Positions 36,181-48,524 are shown, counted from the stretch's first letter. The stretch is DNA of 64,000 nucleotides from Gloeopeniophorella convolvens (GCA_022496205.1 WTXD01000001.1:1984001-2048000), one strand, 5' to 3'. Numbers and translations are program-made. The notes: a model not told the origin generated them from the sequence alone.

Positions 36181-36979
36181 GAGTCCGACACGAGGACGGC
36201 AATGCCTTCCTTCGTTAGGGAAGTGGAGCTGCGCTCGTCAGAGCGTGGCGGGGAAGCAGGGAGCCACGGCGCATAGTCGCCCTTTCCGTCAACGGGTCCC
36301 GATGGCAACGGCTGCTTGGTGAGGTGCGCGTTGCTGCATGACCTACACTGATTCCAGTACATCAGATGAGGTGCCATGTAGAGCGAGGCGGGGCACTCCA
36401 AAAGCACACTAGCAGGGGGACAATCGGAATAGCGTGCACGCCAGGCGTCAGCAGAGCATTCAAGAGGAGACATAAGCAGATAAGTGCGTTCTAAGTAATG
36501 CGATGCACGGCGGAGGGGAAGGAAGACACGCACCAGTACATATAGGGTTGCATCAGGCTGACGCCTCCAACCCTGATTTGCGGGGTCGAGCGAGGAGATG
36601 TCGTGCGGGTCGAGCGCAGTGTACCCATGCGCGGAGCGGTCAGCCAGCTCGGAACGCCGCTCGCGGCCCCCTCGTCGCCCCCTTCTATCTCGATGTCTTC
36701 ATCCCTGTCCCCATCATGGAGCTGCCACCCATCGCGCTCCGCCTGCCCTTCCGCGCCGCATGCAAGGTGCGCAAACTCTTCCGCGCCATCGACCAACGCG
36801 CTCGCGTATGACGCGTGGAACGCGGCGGTCGCTGGGTCCACATTGAGCGCGTCGCCCGCGATGCTTACAGACTTGGCGAGCTCGAGCATGCTCTGCAGGT
36901 CTGTGCGTGCGCCGGTGGCCGGGCCCGTAAAAAGATGGGAGGGCTGCGCAACAAAGCCAAACCTCCCTCCGACGTGCAC
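36180..36979 (-). CDS. Possible unrecognised gene, minus strand
   Basis: Two adjoining minus-strand frames have protein-like composition. One begins at 36979 and includes MLELAKSVSIAGDALNVDP and YASALVDGAEEFAHLA. The other is downstream, with YTALDPHDISSLDPANQGW and MSPLECSADAWRARYSD. They could be joined by a GTACAC donor near 36630, but I could not confirm the splice. No domain recognised, and no confident start or stop. It may be a relic. Confidence 0.25.
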
Positions 36980-36999
36980 AGCGCACAGCAGCTAGGCCT

Positions 37000-38150
37000 C
37001 TTTCGCCTCTCCTTTATGGGCACCGCTCGTGCGCCTCTCGCCCACCGCGGGCGTCGCGCTGACTGCGGAACAGCTCATGCACGTGCGCGTACTGCAGGTG
37101 GCCGGCGGTGCAGGGCACGCCGTGCAGCATGCGCTGCGGCGGACAAGCTGCGCGCAGGCGTCGCGAGCCTCGAGCTTATCGGCATTGTGATATTCCTCCC
37201 GCGTTCGGCGTGCGGCGTGCGCCCATGCCCTTATGCTCTGATTTCAATTGCCACACAGCTATAAAGCACGGCTTTGTGCTTATTACATTATTAGTATTGA
37301 ACAAATTCAAAGTCTCCCAATGCACTTTGATGGCCGATAGAGGTGCTGGGCATGATGCAGAAGCAGGGACGCGACGCGACGGCCTAGGGTGCGAGGTGAT
37401 GCAGACTTGCGCTACGGACGCGTCGTTCATTCCGGGACTCTCGTAGCACGTGCTTGTAGTTTTGTGTCATCACGATTATTCTGATCATGCATTTCTGATG
37501 ACGGATACACGGCGAGAGACTCGACGCGGGCACCCCAAAGTGGAAAGAGGGGGCAGCCCACCAAAACCCCCAAACTTTGGAGCAGACGTTATCACATACC
37601 AGAACGACTGTCTTCTGGGATCGTGATAACGTCAGCAACGGAGACTAGGGGTGGTAGTCTGAGTCACCCCGAGCCTGTCTGGAATCGGCTCGGTGGTGCT
37701 CGGTGGTGTGCATATGTGCTCGGACAACGCTTGGACAGGAGTTCTCGGGCATGCTCTGTAGTACTCAGTAGCATCAGATAAATACATTCCACGTCTGATC
37801 AAACACGAGTGCAGCTGGATAACAAGCTTCCCCAAGTCCGTTTATGCCCAGGTAACGTCAGATAATCACAGAATGAAACCTGGAAGCGTGGACAAAATCT
37901 GAGTACTCTGCCGTGCTCGGCTGACTCAGCTTCCCTCAGACGAGCTCGGTGTTATTTCCCACTGGGCCTGAGTGGGGGACTCGGCCGGGGCCCCATACTT
38001 ATATTCAAGTTCTCGCGCATGCCAAGTTGTCTGTCGTTCAGCGGCCTGCTGTAAGTACTAAGTACAATCGAGTTGCCATGGTGGGACCGCATCTGCATAT
38101 TTATGTACTCTAGTGTATATCGTCCGCTATCATACACGCCATGGGCAGAA
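37000..38150. other. Intergenic with a nested hairpin
   Basis: No recognised gene. It contains the two-stem inverted repeat at 37585-37633 and a block of CGGTGGTGCT direct repeats at about 37688-37710. Confidence 0.5.
37585..37633. repeat. Nested inverted repeat (49 bp)
   Basis: The outer arms GACGTTATCAC (37585-37595) and GTGATAACGTC (37623-37633) are perfect. Inside them CCAGAA (37599-37604) and TTCTGG (37613-37618) form a second perfect stem around an 8-nt loop. It could fold as an extended hairpin in RNA or extruded DNA. Confidence 0.75.
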
Positions 38151-38153
38151 GCC

Positions 38154-39995
38154 TCACGACGACGTCAACGAGCGCCTGCCGACGGCGGCCGACCCTGAAC
38201 CGAGATCGTCCACCTCGTATTGGATCGTCTTTTCCACGTTGATCTCCAACTTCGACACCCCGCCTTCCTCCTCGCCCCGCGACAGCCCTGACCCGTGCAA
38301 CTGCGTCTGTCGCATCCCGCTGAAAGTCGACGGGAAGAGCACCGGCAGCGCGTGCTCGCCGTCGCCTCCGCTCTTCGAGTGGTAGTTCCGCAGCGAGCGT
38401 CGCGTGTTGAGCGTCGCCAGCAGGGAGTTGGCGTACACTGCAGCCCGTTGGGTGTCAGTCTCCGGGAGCGCGATCTGAGAGGGTGCGACGCACGTTTACT
38501 GATAGCAAAGTGAAGCCCGAGGAAGATTAGGTTGCGAGACATAGTGAGCCACTGCCGTGCGCCGCGCCAACGGCATGTCAGTTACGCGCCGCGTCGGGCA
38601 GGGCAGGGCAAGGGCACGCACGCAGATCATTGACACCACCGTCGTTGCGCTACAAGTGTTTGAGTCGGCACCGGGTGGTAGTTGGGGGTAGAGGGACACG
38701 CACCAGGTGAGCGCGCCGGTATTCAGCGTGTAGATCATGATCATGTCGATGATGTGGTCCATCCCGCTAAAGCCTGTGCGGCTCTGGTGCAGGAAGAAGC
38801 ACATCGCGGCCGTGATGAGCACGTCGAGCATGCATGCAAGGCTCAGTCCGAGCGTGAACACATACTGCCGTGTATGCATGCATCAGCACCATGACGCGCA
38901 CGGAGAAGACGGGGACGTACGCCGTAGTCATCTGTGAACGCGCGGAAGCTGCGCAGCCGGCCCCTAGATTATCCAGTCCAGCTCAGTGATGCCACGGTCG
39001 AGCGGACCAGAGGCGCGCAAGCACGCACATCTCGATGGTCGACACGAGCGCTGCGCCCAGGCGGCCGAACGCCAACAACACCTGTACGCACATCACGTCA
39101 ACTCGACCGCGGCGCCGCACAACATCACAACAGCAACGCACGAGCGGCAGGGTGATAACCCAATTATCTTTGCTCACTAGAGCACCATCAGCAACATATT
39201 CCGCGGAGACGAAGAAAGACGCACGCCGGTAAACGCGGTGGGAAAAGAAGCTGTTGCGTCACGGTGAGAATTGTGAGTCCCATCAGTGCATAAAGTCAAA
39301 CGCAGGGGATTCAACGGACAGATGTGTGACGAAGGTGATCATGGCCTGTGATCGCATCGAGGCACGTCAGACCAACTTGTGCAGGGACGAAGGGATGGAA
39401 GCTTACCGTAAATGCAACTGTCAGCTGCACACCCGACATGTTCTCGATAAGATGCGATCAGTGCAATAAATCGGCACACGCACTGCGATGGTCCTGCGCA
39501 CAACACGGACGTCAAGGATCAGTACGATGGTGGGGATGATCGCGAAACAAAGGGGGCGTACAAAGGGATGAAGTCTGCGATCGCATCGTTGCCAAAGTTC
39601 AGGATGAGGAAGTCCCACGTCGCGGCGCACATCAGCGCAGTGTGCACCGCGTCGAGCGACCTGCCAGGTATCTGCATCAGCGTCTGACTCGGAGCCCCAC
39701 ACACACGCAAGCGCACCAGACAAGCAGCACCTACGCCGCGAATTGCGCGCATCAGCGTCTGTGCTGCACAATGGCTGGGAGGGAGCACGCACCATGAGCT
39801 TTATCCGCACATTGTCCTGCGGATACATCCGGAAATACAGGAACGTCTGCACGCCCGCCATCCCTGAAAGACTGCACGTCCCGGGAAATGCCGTCAGCAC
39901 TGAGCGCAACAGCAGCGCGCAGGGTGCACGCACGCGACGGAGAGCATGCAGCCCAGCAGGATTGCGCCGAGTGTCGACCTGATGTACAGCGACAT
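38154..39995 (-). CDS. DUF6534 family integral membrane protein
   Basis: A multi-exon gene starting MSLYIRSTLGAILLGCMLS and continuing GMAGVQTFLYFRMYPQD. Further exons give RSLDAVHTALMCAATWDFLI, FFSHRVYR, LSKDNWVITLPLV, VLLAFGRLGAALVSTIEM, VFTLGLSLACMLDVLITAAM, SRTGFSGMDHIIDMIMIYTL and NLIFLGLHFAISK. The last exon is VYANSLLATLNTRRSLR plus a hydrophilic tail. This exon order and the phrases HRVYR, RTGF..D..I and YANSLLATLN match the agaricomycete DUF6534 family, predicted to have seven membrane helices and of unknown function. About nine introns. A truncated relative lies 2 kb downstream. Confidence 0.85.
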
Positions 39996-42468
39996 TTTGC
40001 TTTGCTTCGCACTTTCCGCTCACCCGCTCACTCGCGCGCGCAGGGAGAACGAAGGGGGGTCCGAAAGGAAGGAAGGTTAGAATAAAAGAGTGGGGGGAGG
40101 GAATGCAGAAAAGGGAGTCCGAGGCGCGCAGTGGCGCGACGTTTTAGTACGGGGGAGCCTCTGGGAGCCCAGGCCATGCGGATAAACCTGGATAAACTGA
40201 ATCTTTGCCCGACGACGACGCTCAGACGACGACGCCGCGGCGGACTGGTCCGTGCGCATTAGGGATAGATTGAGTTGGGCGGGCTGGGCGCCCGAAGTGC
40301 AGAATAGGGTGGCCCTGGGCTGCGGTGCGCGTGAAACGGCAGGGGGCAGGGGCCCCCTTGCTGACGCATGTCCAGATTCAAGGCAGATTTACGAGATGCA
40401 CTCTCTTCCAGTCCGGGTCCGAGTGATTTTGAAGTTGCCCGTTGATGCAGATGCGCCATTGAGCCTATTCGCCCGGACACCCCCCGACACGTACGTTCAC
40501 CAGAGCTTCTTTGACCCGCAAGCACGAGTATCTGTACCAATGCTCGATTCTCGCGGACACCGTCCGACGCCTAAGGTGCGGCAGCTGGACGAGAACAAGG
40601 TCGCTTTCATCTGTGTCGATGGTTGATGACGCCGGCTGAGTTTGAGTTTGGGCGAGGTGCATTGTTGTGTCGTGTGTGTGCTGTATTGTATTCGCGTATT
40701 GTGCAATTGGCGCTGCATGCGGTACGTGTCGTCAGCACGCGGTACGGTCCAGATGCAGCTATATGCATCGGCGTGCCCGACGAGCGGGTTGGCTGCTGTT
40801 GGCTGGCCTGCCTGAGCAAACGCGGTGCAATTTCTGAGCCGCAGTCCACTCAATGATTCTGGGGTTGTGTTACGTCAGGAAATGATGCGGCTATCAAGCC
40901 ACTAGGAGGGGCAAGAGAACCCCAGCAGCGTCTCTGAATCAGTCGTCTGACCCAACGGAGAACACCACTGCGACGTGTTGCACCGTGTGTCGCAAAGTTG
41001 AAGAAATTCTTTGAGAGTTCCGAGGGTGTACGATTCATGCACATGCATACGCCCGGCTCGGCGACTCGGCAAATTAATGACGTCATTGAGCGAGCTCGAA
41101 CTCGAACGGCTCTCTATTTTCCTTCCGCCCCCCGTGTTTCTTCGGTATCGCTCTCGACTCGACCGATGCGCGAGCCCCCGATCTGCACCTACCAACAGTT
41201 CGGCGGGTCGAGTGGCAGCTTTTCAGCTGGATGTTATGAGGCGCTGCCAGGCGATTGCAAATGATTGGTTTAGTCGCGTTGGCGACGTGTGCGGTGTCGT
41301 CCCACTCCAGACCACAGTGGCGCGTGCAGCTGACCCCACCGGCGGACGCTTGCCCCGGCGGGCTCGTCCATGAAGAAGTATGTGTTATAAATAGTGGTAC
41401 ATACATGACTCGGTTGCGCTAAGTGGACAGATGGGTTCGAGATGCTGAGAAGGCTGGAAGCCATTGTAGCCAGCAAATTCAATCGCGTTCGCGAAGCACA
41501 CCGACCGCGCGCATGTGCGTTGATACGTACGCGAACTTTGGTGCGGGGAGAACGTTCTGGCGTACTGAATATAGCCGCTGCGTTGGGAGGGGTCCAGCGG
41601 CCCCAGCGCACCATTAAGTACGCCTTGCTCACGCGCACGCTTACCTGCGACTCGATGCCCGGCGAGATGAGCCAGCAGGACTCGGCGCGTTCCGGCTATG
41701 GGAAACCCTGCACGGACTCGACGTTATCTATTCCTCTCTGGGACCGAGTCCGACGGGTTACCGGTTACCGGTCACTCACTGTTCGACGTCTGCAGGTGTC
41801 TCAAGGAGTTTGCGAGCGCCAGCTCCGGTGGCGCTGACATCTGCGCACATCAATGTCCGGACGCTTTTATTGCAATAAGTAGAGGCAGCGGCTTCCCTCT
41901 TCGCGGAGTCTAGATGTGGGTGGACGTCACACGCAAGCGCGGCACACATGCATTATGCATTATGCGGGACCGACGATGCCGTCTTACGTAGTCTCGCGAT
42001 GGTAGATGGTGGCCAGTGGCGCCTGCTGCGACCGATGCAAATGGGCGACGCCGACTGAACGCGCGCACCCAGTATTTTTGGGGGCAGAGCTGTACGATAG
42101 TCAATTGACATAAAACAGGCCTGTGCGATCAAACAAGGCTTGGCCAGACGCTTGCACTCTTGAAAGAGAATTGAAATGATTATGGTTCGGCATACCAGAA
42201 GTTTCAGCCTAAGCCGGTCAAGGAGAATGTGGTTAGGTTGTGATGACCGTGCGCGTCCCAGTTGAGAGGGCCGAGTCGGGCGCCAGTGGGATGGCAAGCG
42301 CCATTACTAATCAATTACGTACGAGCGTCTCACGAGCCCGACCTGCTCCCACCAGCGAGCTCGACGAGGCCATCGATGCTGCGACTCAGCTTTGCACCAG
42401 CTGCCCGCCTCCGCGTCCTTACCTACCAAGCCTTTTTTACCTTCCAGCTCCCGCGCGCCGCTCGTAGC
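39996..42468. other. Long intergenic region, unassigned
   Basis: About 2.5 kb between the divergent DUF6534 and RidA genes. Frames such as 40252-40626 (124 codons) have no recognisable family and are overlapped on the other strand. I see no RNA gene or mobile element. Confidence 0.45.
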
Positions 42469-43045
42469 ATGTCTACCGCACCGACCACGCACCCCTCCCT
42501 GACCAGGGTAGTCACCGAGCGTGCGTAGCGCCCATCCCTTCTGGCATTCCGGATCGGCGGTCTGATACAGATGCGCGCGCACAACGCAGACGCACCCGCG
42601 GCGATCGGTCCATACAGTCAGGCAATCGTCTCACCCCCCTTCGTATTTGTTTCTGGATGTCTCGGCTTTAACCCGGCCACCGGGGCGTTCGTAGAAGGCG
42701 GCGTTGAGGCGCAGGCGCGCCAGGCGTTGCGCAACCTGCAACAGGTCGTTGAGGCCAGCGGTAGCTCCGTTGGGCGGGTTGTGAAGACCACGGTGCGGTA
42801 AACCAGTCTGGGCTGCATGATCTTGATTGAGATGGTGCGGACAGGTGTTCTTAAAGAATATGGATGACTTTGGTGCGGTCAACAAGATATACGAGGAATT
42901 CTTCGGCGAGCACAAGCCTGCGCGGTGCGTCAATCTGACTCGTGTCATGAACCAACTGACCCTGTCTCGCAGGTCGCTCGTCGAAGTCGCGCGCATCCCG
43001 CGTGACGGGCTGTTTGAGATCGAGGCTATCGCGTCAGTCGCGTAA
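42469..43045 (+). CDS. RidA/YjgF/UK114 family imine deaminase
   Basis: Four exons (42469-42520, 42590-42792, 42845-42924, 42973-43045) join to 135 residues. Motifs in order: [72 protein letters not shown], and [20 protein letters not shown]. These are the RidA signature, with the active-site Arg in VARIP and the nearby Glu (EIEAIA). RidA proteins hydrolyse reactive enamine/imine intermediates such as 2-iminobutanoate, protecting pyridoxal-phosphate enzymes. The N-terminus is short and hydrophilic; [17 protein letters not shown] shows no clear mitochondrial presequence. The start is the only ATG compatible with exon 1. Confidence 0.95.
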
Positions 43046-44095
43046 CTTGCTGTTGTCTGTTGAACCGTGCTATCGGCGCACAAAGTGGTCTGACTAGTTT
43101 GGCAGGGTGTGTGATTCGTCAAAAGCTCCCTCGACGAGCCGCTTGTGATCCAGAGCGAGCTGCTTGTCCTGACCTTGAAAGGTCGTTCGCAAGGTGGCTT
43201 CGTGGTGAGCGCAGGTGTAAGTTGGTTACGAAATGCGACCCTAAGCCGCCAGAGTGTTTGTAATGTCTTGACAAGATGGTTATCTTCCGTCATTGCTTGA
43301 ATATGACAAACTCACGCTGACCGCGCCAAAATGATTACATGGCCCTTAGCGATGCCGCGACGAGGGTGCGTAGATTTATGGAACAACTAACGGCGTTGAT
43401 CCCACCGAAGGACGATGTTGACGCCGAGATGCACCCGCATCCCCCATCAGTACTTGGGGCACTCCTGGACTTCCCTGCAGGGAGGCGTACTATCGGGCAT
43501 ATTCTCAGCGTCTTTCCTGACGATCATCACGGTTTTACTGAGAAATTGCGGTCCTCTGCGAGCTGTCTGGTAAGCCTCCAACACACGTGGGACCACGATG
43601 TGCTAGGTAAAAGCGACCTGAGATCGTTCCTTTCCCCGCAATTGTTCTGGCCAGTGAGCTCTTGTTTAGCGTGAGAACGGCCTCTCGCGGTTGGGGTTAT
43701 GGCGAAATGAACAGAAATTCTCAAGAGATTGCTGAGAGCACATGGCACAGCTTCGATGGATAAGCGAGTAAAACGCAAAGTTCTCCCCCATTCAAACCCT
43801 CTCAGACAGGTGGGGCCGTCTGCATCGGTGCGAGCCGCAACCAGCACCCGGGAATCGCATAACCCCTTGAAGTTCTGAAGACCTCGAAGCATAAAGCTTA
43901 TGAGGATTGAATATTGACTATACATGTAAATATACATACACTACAGGTGTTCCGACATCGGGCGAATTCGCGCGACTGTTGCTAAGAATGTTGCGCCTCT
44001 CCACAACCACGGCGGACTCAGTTGCGTGCTGGGGGCAAAAGGGCGCCCTCACAATCGGGCCCGGCGACATCCACGCGGCCACTCCCCGCACCAAA
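43046..44095. other. Intergenic around the small ORF
   Basis: Apart from the hypothetical ORF, nothing is recognised. The RidA and F-box genes converge here. Confidence 0.4.
43339..43674 (+). CDS. Small hypothetical ORF
   Basis: An open frame of 111 codons starting MALSDAATRVRRFMEQL, with a region LGALLDFPAGRRTIGHILSVFPDDHH that reads as protein-like. A GTAAGC..TAG segment at 43570-43606 could be an intron, changing the C-terminus. No family recognised, and no homologue in the window. The lack of an extended frame on the opposite strand gives slight support. Confidence 0.3.
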   Translation: MALSDAATRVRRFMEQLTALIPPKDDVDAEMHPHPPSVLGALLDFPAGRRTIGHILSVFPDDHHGFTEKLRSSASCLVSLQHTWDHDVLGKSDLRSFLSPQLFWPVSSCLA

Positions 44096-45727
44096 CTAGC
44101 CACCCGGTCGACGCTCAGCATTGATGCCTCTACGCAGCACACGAAGTGCGCTACTCACATCAATCGTCGGCATCTGCATACGTGCACCGCGCCGCTCGTA
44201 GTTCTCCAGCTCGTACGACTGCATCCAGTACGCCTCGAGGTCCAGCGCCCAGTACGGTGACATCGCCGCGCCCGGCGCAACCTCGACGAACGCAAGCTCC
44301 TCGAGCGTCTCGCGTGCCTCACGGGGCCACTGTGCGGCAGCTTCGTCGTGCACGACCAGCTTCGTCACGTGCAGCCGCAGCGCCGCGCGGTGCCGGACGA
44401 TCGCGAGCGCAGCGTCCGCGCCGAGCGGGCGCGCCGCGAGCACGCGCAGCTGCGGCACGAGAGGACGCACAGCGTCTCCGTCCTCGCTCCCCGATCCGGT
44501 GCCTTCACCAGCAAGCATGGCCAGTAGGTCCTGCGCGCCAGCAAAGTTGAGCGCGAGCACGCGCAGCGCCGGCAGCGCGCGGAGGAGCGCGCGGGCATTT
44601 GGTGCGTCGGATGGCGTGAGCCAGTGGTCGAGGAAGAGCGCCTCGAGGCGGCGTAAAGGGGCCCGCAGCGGGCCTGAGAGGGCCGTCGCCGCCTCGTCCG
44701 GCGCGAAGAAGCGCCGGGCGCCGAGCGCATCGTGTGCGCGGAGATGCAGCGTCGCGAGGCTTGGTATGGAGAGGCGTGCTAGCAGCGGACGTGCGGCAGC
44801 GTACGCGAGATCTGCGAGCGTCAGGTGACGCAAATGTGGGAGGGTGAGGGTGCCGGGCGGCCAGAATGCCGGCGCGAGGCAGTCGGTCAGCACTAGGTGG
44901 GTCAGGGCCGCACATGTTTCTGCACTCAACACGTGCGCAAGCGGAACGGACGCGCCGAGCTTGGTTTGGCCCATGAGTTCGAGAGAAGAGAGGTGCGGAA
45001 AGCGTCGCCAGGCCCAGTTCAAGCAGACGTTCTCCAGGGTGAGGTGATGGAGCTGCGGGAGGTCGAAATGGAAGGGTTCGTACTTCAAGGTCCCTGGGTG
45101 AATCCGAGGCAGGATGCGGAGGTTCGGGCGCCGGATGCTGAGCGACAGCCATTCAAGCGCGGGCGCTGAACAATGTTGATTGAGATGAGCAAGTATCTTG
45201 TCCATGAATGAAGGGCAATACACTATGAATGTGAGCGAGACCCATCGATGCACTGTCGGTGACAATAGGGTGAGCATGAGTTGCAGGCCGGAAGATAATC
45301 GTTCATGTAACGTTCTATTGATAGGGTTGACGCGCGTGGTAGGTGAGAGATCGACCGATATACTAATTGGGAACGCCTTCGATCGCCTCGCGTAGAGCTC
45401 GACCTTGGTGTCTGTGTGGTCGAAGACGTGCCATGAGGTGAAGGTCGTCCAAAGGGGCGGGTATGTGATCGCGAGCTCTCTCCACCTGTTTGAAACTTGG
45501 GAAACTACAATTTCGAAAGGTTTGTCATTCGGGGTACCAGATGACCCGAATGTGGAGCCGAATTGGAAGATAAGCAGCAGGAGCTCGTTGGGCAGGGAGT
45601 CGATGCCACGACTCGCATCAGTGTTGGAGCACCCGGATAGTGCTGAGCTCAAGTTCTCGCAAAAAAGTGAAACGGGAGAATCTGTGGGAATGGGAGGTGG
45701 TCTGGTAATCTGTACTGAGGCCAGCAT
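44096..45727 (-). CDS. F-box domain protein, 543 residues
   Basis: A single uninterrupted frame. The F-box-like segment is at residues about 40-95: IDSLPNELLLLIFQFGSTF, then VSQVSNRWRELAITYPPLWTTF, the standard agaricomycete form. A leucine-rich C-terminal half follows with repeated LxxLxL patterns (LRHLTLADLAYAA, LRVLALNFAG). Presumed SCF ubiquitin-ligase substrate adaptor; substrate unknown. It is not a recent duplicate of the F-box gene at 5418-6542. The second half is very GC-rich and throws long shadow frames on the other strands. Confidence 0.85.
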   Translation of the reverse strand: MLASVQITRPPPIPTDSPVSLFCENLSSALSGCSNTDASRGIDSLPNELLLLIFQFGSTFGSSGTPNDKPFEIVVSQVSNRWRELAITYPPLWTTFTSWHVFDHTDTKVELYARRSKAFPISISVDLSPTTRVNPINRTLHERLSSGLQLMLTLLSPTVHRWVSLTFIVYCPSFMDKILAHLNQHCSAPALEWLSLSIRRPNLRILPRIHPGTLKYEPFHFDLPQLHHLTLENVCLNWAWRRFPHLSSLELMGQTKLGASVPLAHVLSAETCAALTHLVLTDCLAPAFWPPGTLTLPHLRHLTLADLAYAAARPLLARLSIPSLATLHLRAHDALGARRFFAPDEAATALSGPLRAPLRRLEALFLDHWLTPSDAPNARALLRALPALRVLALNFAGAQDLLAMLAGEGTGSGSEDGDAVRPLVPQLRVLAARPLGADAALAIVRHRAALRLHVTKLVVHDEAAAQWPREARETLEELAFVEVAPGAAMSPYWALDLEAYWMQSYELENYERRGARMQMPTIDVSSALRVLRRGINAERRPGG

Positions 45728-47080
45728 GATGATCGGCGAAGACCTGCGCTCGCCAAGACCTACCCGCTCAAGTCAAGATGAAGAACTATACTGCTAAACA
45801 CACTGACCTCGGCAGCGTACCCAGTCAAAGCTCCTCAAGAGATAAAATGCTAGAAAATTAGGGGCTAGTAAGCTCGTACTCGGATCCAAGAGGTGTTGGG
45901 GAGACGGCAAGGTATGCCTGAGCACGTCTGCTGCGTGGCTGGGGATTGCCTGTTCGGGCCCCTCGGTCCGATCATTCGAGGTTAAGGTTAAGACGCAATG
46001 TAGGCAGCCGCCCTTGATATTTATTAGCCTGTCTCGAGTACTCGCAGGTATAGCATTGCATAAAATTAGTGCAACAACGGTGAAACCCTTGGAGGAGAAA
46101 CACTGAAGGAAGACAAAGGATGATGGAATTATGACTCTGGCACCTCATCCAAGGCAGCTGAACGCCGACGACGAACACCCATTCCATTTGCGTTCCACAC
46201 GGGGATCGTTTCTGGATCAGGGCTAGCTGGTCAGTGGAAAAAGGTCAGTTTTTGGAGTCGCATGTACTTATCGGCTACAGCAAACAGTGTCGTTGAGTCG
46301 TCAGCACATCCACGACACGCCAACGAATAGCGCAACGAGACAATTCCGGGGAAACCGAGAAAAAAACGTCGCCGCGTGCACTGTTGAGCTCAGTGGGGTG
46401 GGCAGAGGAGGGTGAGCTCATACAGTGTCAGAGGCAATCACATAGGGTAAAGCAGGTAGGGTGGAGTATAAGCTTGGTCGTATCCTTCACAATGGGCATG
46501 TTTGGGGTATGTAGACTTAACGCAGGTAAGACCATATCATGATCTGATGGGCGCAAAACCCGCCGTAGCGTAAACCCCTCAGCAAGATGGTATTCTGCTC
46601 GAGATGACGTCCCTGCGAATCGTAGGGGAGGCGAGTAGCCTAGAAAGCGGTCTCTCGGTCAGGCGGTGACCTCGAGATCAGGGCAAGAACCGGTATCCAA
46701 GAAGTTGTCCAGGTTGCGTCGCCGTAAACGGAGAGCCGACAGCTGTACACGACGGAGAAAGCGCCGACGCAGCAGAAGAACATCAATGAATGGGTTTCTG
46801 ATATTTTCTGGAGCTTAGAAGGTTGAAGAGCGGGGGTAAGGGCATCCAGAGATGGCTAAGTGGTAATTGGAGAGGACACGCAGGCTTCTGAGAAGAAGAA
46901 AAAAAATCAAAGATCCAGTTGAGCGCAGAGGTCGGTCCGAATATTCCGAACGATGACACGTCGAAGAAGATCCAGAAGTGATCGGCGTGGCGGGCCGGGA
47001 ATCAGGGTTAGGGTCTGGCTATGTGACGCGGTGTTCTGCGCGCGCGACGAATGATAAACAACGTCTTTCTTTCTCCTCCC
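45728..47080. other. Intergenic, unassigned
   Basis: About 1.35 kb, lower in GC, between the divergent F-box and DSK2 genes. A TATA-like element followed by ATGGGCATGTTTGG at 46491 looks like a tiny first exon but leads to no convincing gene. Confidence 0.45.
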
Positions 47081-48524
47081 ATGTCGGATTCTGAAATCGT
47101 CATTAACGTCAAAGGTCATTTACTTCTCTTCCTGGGATTGATGAGGAGACTGTATTGACGGCGGCGCACAGGGCCCAGCGAGCTTAAGCTCCAAATCACT
47201 ATCAACACTGACAAGACGGTGGCCGACCTCAAGCAGGCCATCGCAGAGAAGTCCGATGTGCCAGCAGATCGTCAGCGACTCATATACTCTGGTGCGCGCA
47301 CATCTATCTCTACTTTCGAGGTTCCATTGCTCAAGGAGGGTTTGCAGGGAGGGTCTTGAAGGCTAGTCGAAGCCGAATTGCGTCATCCGCGCTTTGCTAA
47401 AATTCTTCGGCACGGGTGCCCCGTACAGGACGAGGACCAACTTTCTGTGTATAAGATACAGACCTCCCATACCATTCACATGGTGAAGGGTGCTGCTAGG
47501 ACAACAGGCGCATCGTCCTCTGCACAGACTTCGACATCACAGCCTTTGCCAACTATGCAAACTGGCCAGAACGTGCACGACCCGCTCACGCAGCTGAATA
47601 GCCATATGGGGTATGGGCTGATGGCCGGTTTGAACCCCTTTGCAGACATGGGTCTCAATCCGAACGACCCGAATATGGTACGCGCTCCATGTTTCATTCC
47701 TCTCCTTGGCCGCACCCTCATAATTGCATAGCTACAAACCATGATGAACTCGCCCGAGTTTCTGCAGCAGATGTCTTCCGTGATGTCTAATCCCGCCGTC
47801 CTCGACCAGGTCATTGCGTCGAACCCACAGTTTGCTGCTATGGGTCCGCAGGTGCGCGAGATCTTCCAGAGCGAGCGATTCCGGCAGATGATGTTCGCAT
47901 CCATTCATTCATCTTATACGCGTTGCTCACCGGATGACTTACAGGTCAAACCCGGAGTCCCTTCGGAACATGCTGCAGATGACCGCGATGATGCGCAACG
48001 CGGGCCTTGACCCGCTCGCGAACCCATTCGGCGCATCTCCACAGTCCGGCTTTCCCGCTCCAGGCAACCCCAATGTGCCTCCAGCGTCAACAACCGGCGC
48101 AACCGCTCCTGGTTCAGCTACCACACCAGCGACAGGTGGCACCCCTGGACAGGCTGGCACGCTGCCAGGCCCGAACCCTTTTTTGAACCCGTTCGGTGCG
48201 GACCCGAACGCCCTCCTGCAGTTCCTTGGTGGTGGTGGCAGTGCCGGCGCCGGTGCCGGCGGTCTCTTCGGTGGTGGTGGCGGCACCCCGTTTGGGGGTC
48301 CGCCGCCTCCGGCAGATACGCGCAGTCCGGAGGAGCGATTCCAGGTGCAACTTCAGGTACGCAGTTCCTAAGGTACACCAGGCTTCGGTCTCATCGATTC
48401 CGTAACACAGCAACTGCAAGATATGGGGTTCACCAACGCTTCACAGAACGTGCGCGCACTACTCGCCACAGGCGGGAATGTGCACTCAGCAATAGAGTAT
48501 ATCCTCAACGGGGGTGGGCTGTAG
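47081..48524 (+). CDS. DSK2: Ubiquilin/Dsk2, UBL-UBA proteasome shuttle
   Basis: Delivers ubiquitylated clients to the proteasome. The N-terminal ubiquitin-like domain (MSDSEIVINVKGPSELKL.., then DKTVADLKQAIAEKSDVPADR and RLIYSGRVLKDEDQL) spans four exons. An STI1-like middle follows (LQTMMNSPEFLQQMSSVMSN, then NPQFAAMGPQVREIF and NPESLRNMLQM), then a Pro/Gly/Ala-rich linker with NPFGADPNALLQFLGG. The C-terminal UBA domain (LQDMGFTNASQNVRALLATG, then NVHSAIEYILNGGGL) is complete; stop at 48524. The intron at 47362-47428, between VLK and DEDQ, fits only with a GC donor (AAG|GCTAGT). The other five introns are GT..AG. Confidence 0.95.

Noticed and set aside
44146..45169. Long frames on both strands over the F-box gene
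   Set aside because: Compositional shadows of the 543-codon F-box frame.
46460..46530. TATA-like element and tiny exon starting at 46491
   Set aside because: No downstream exons give a continuing protein, so a gene cannot be supported.
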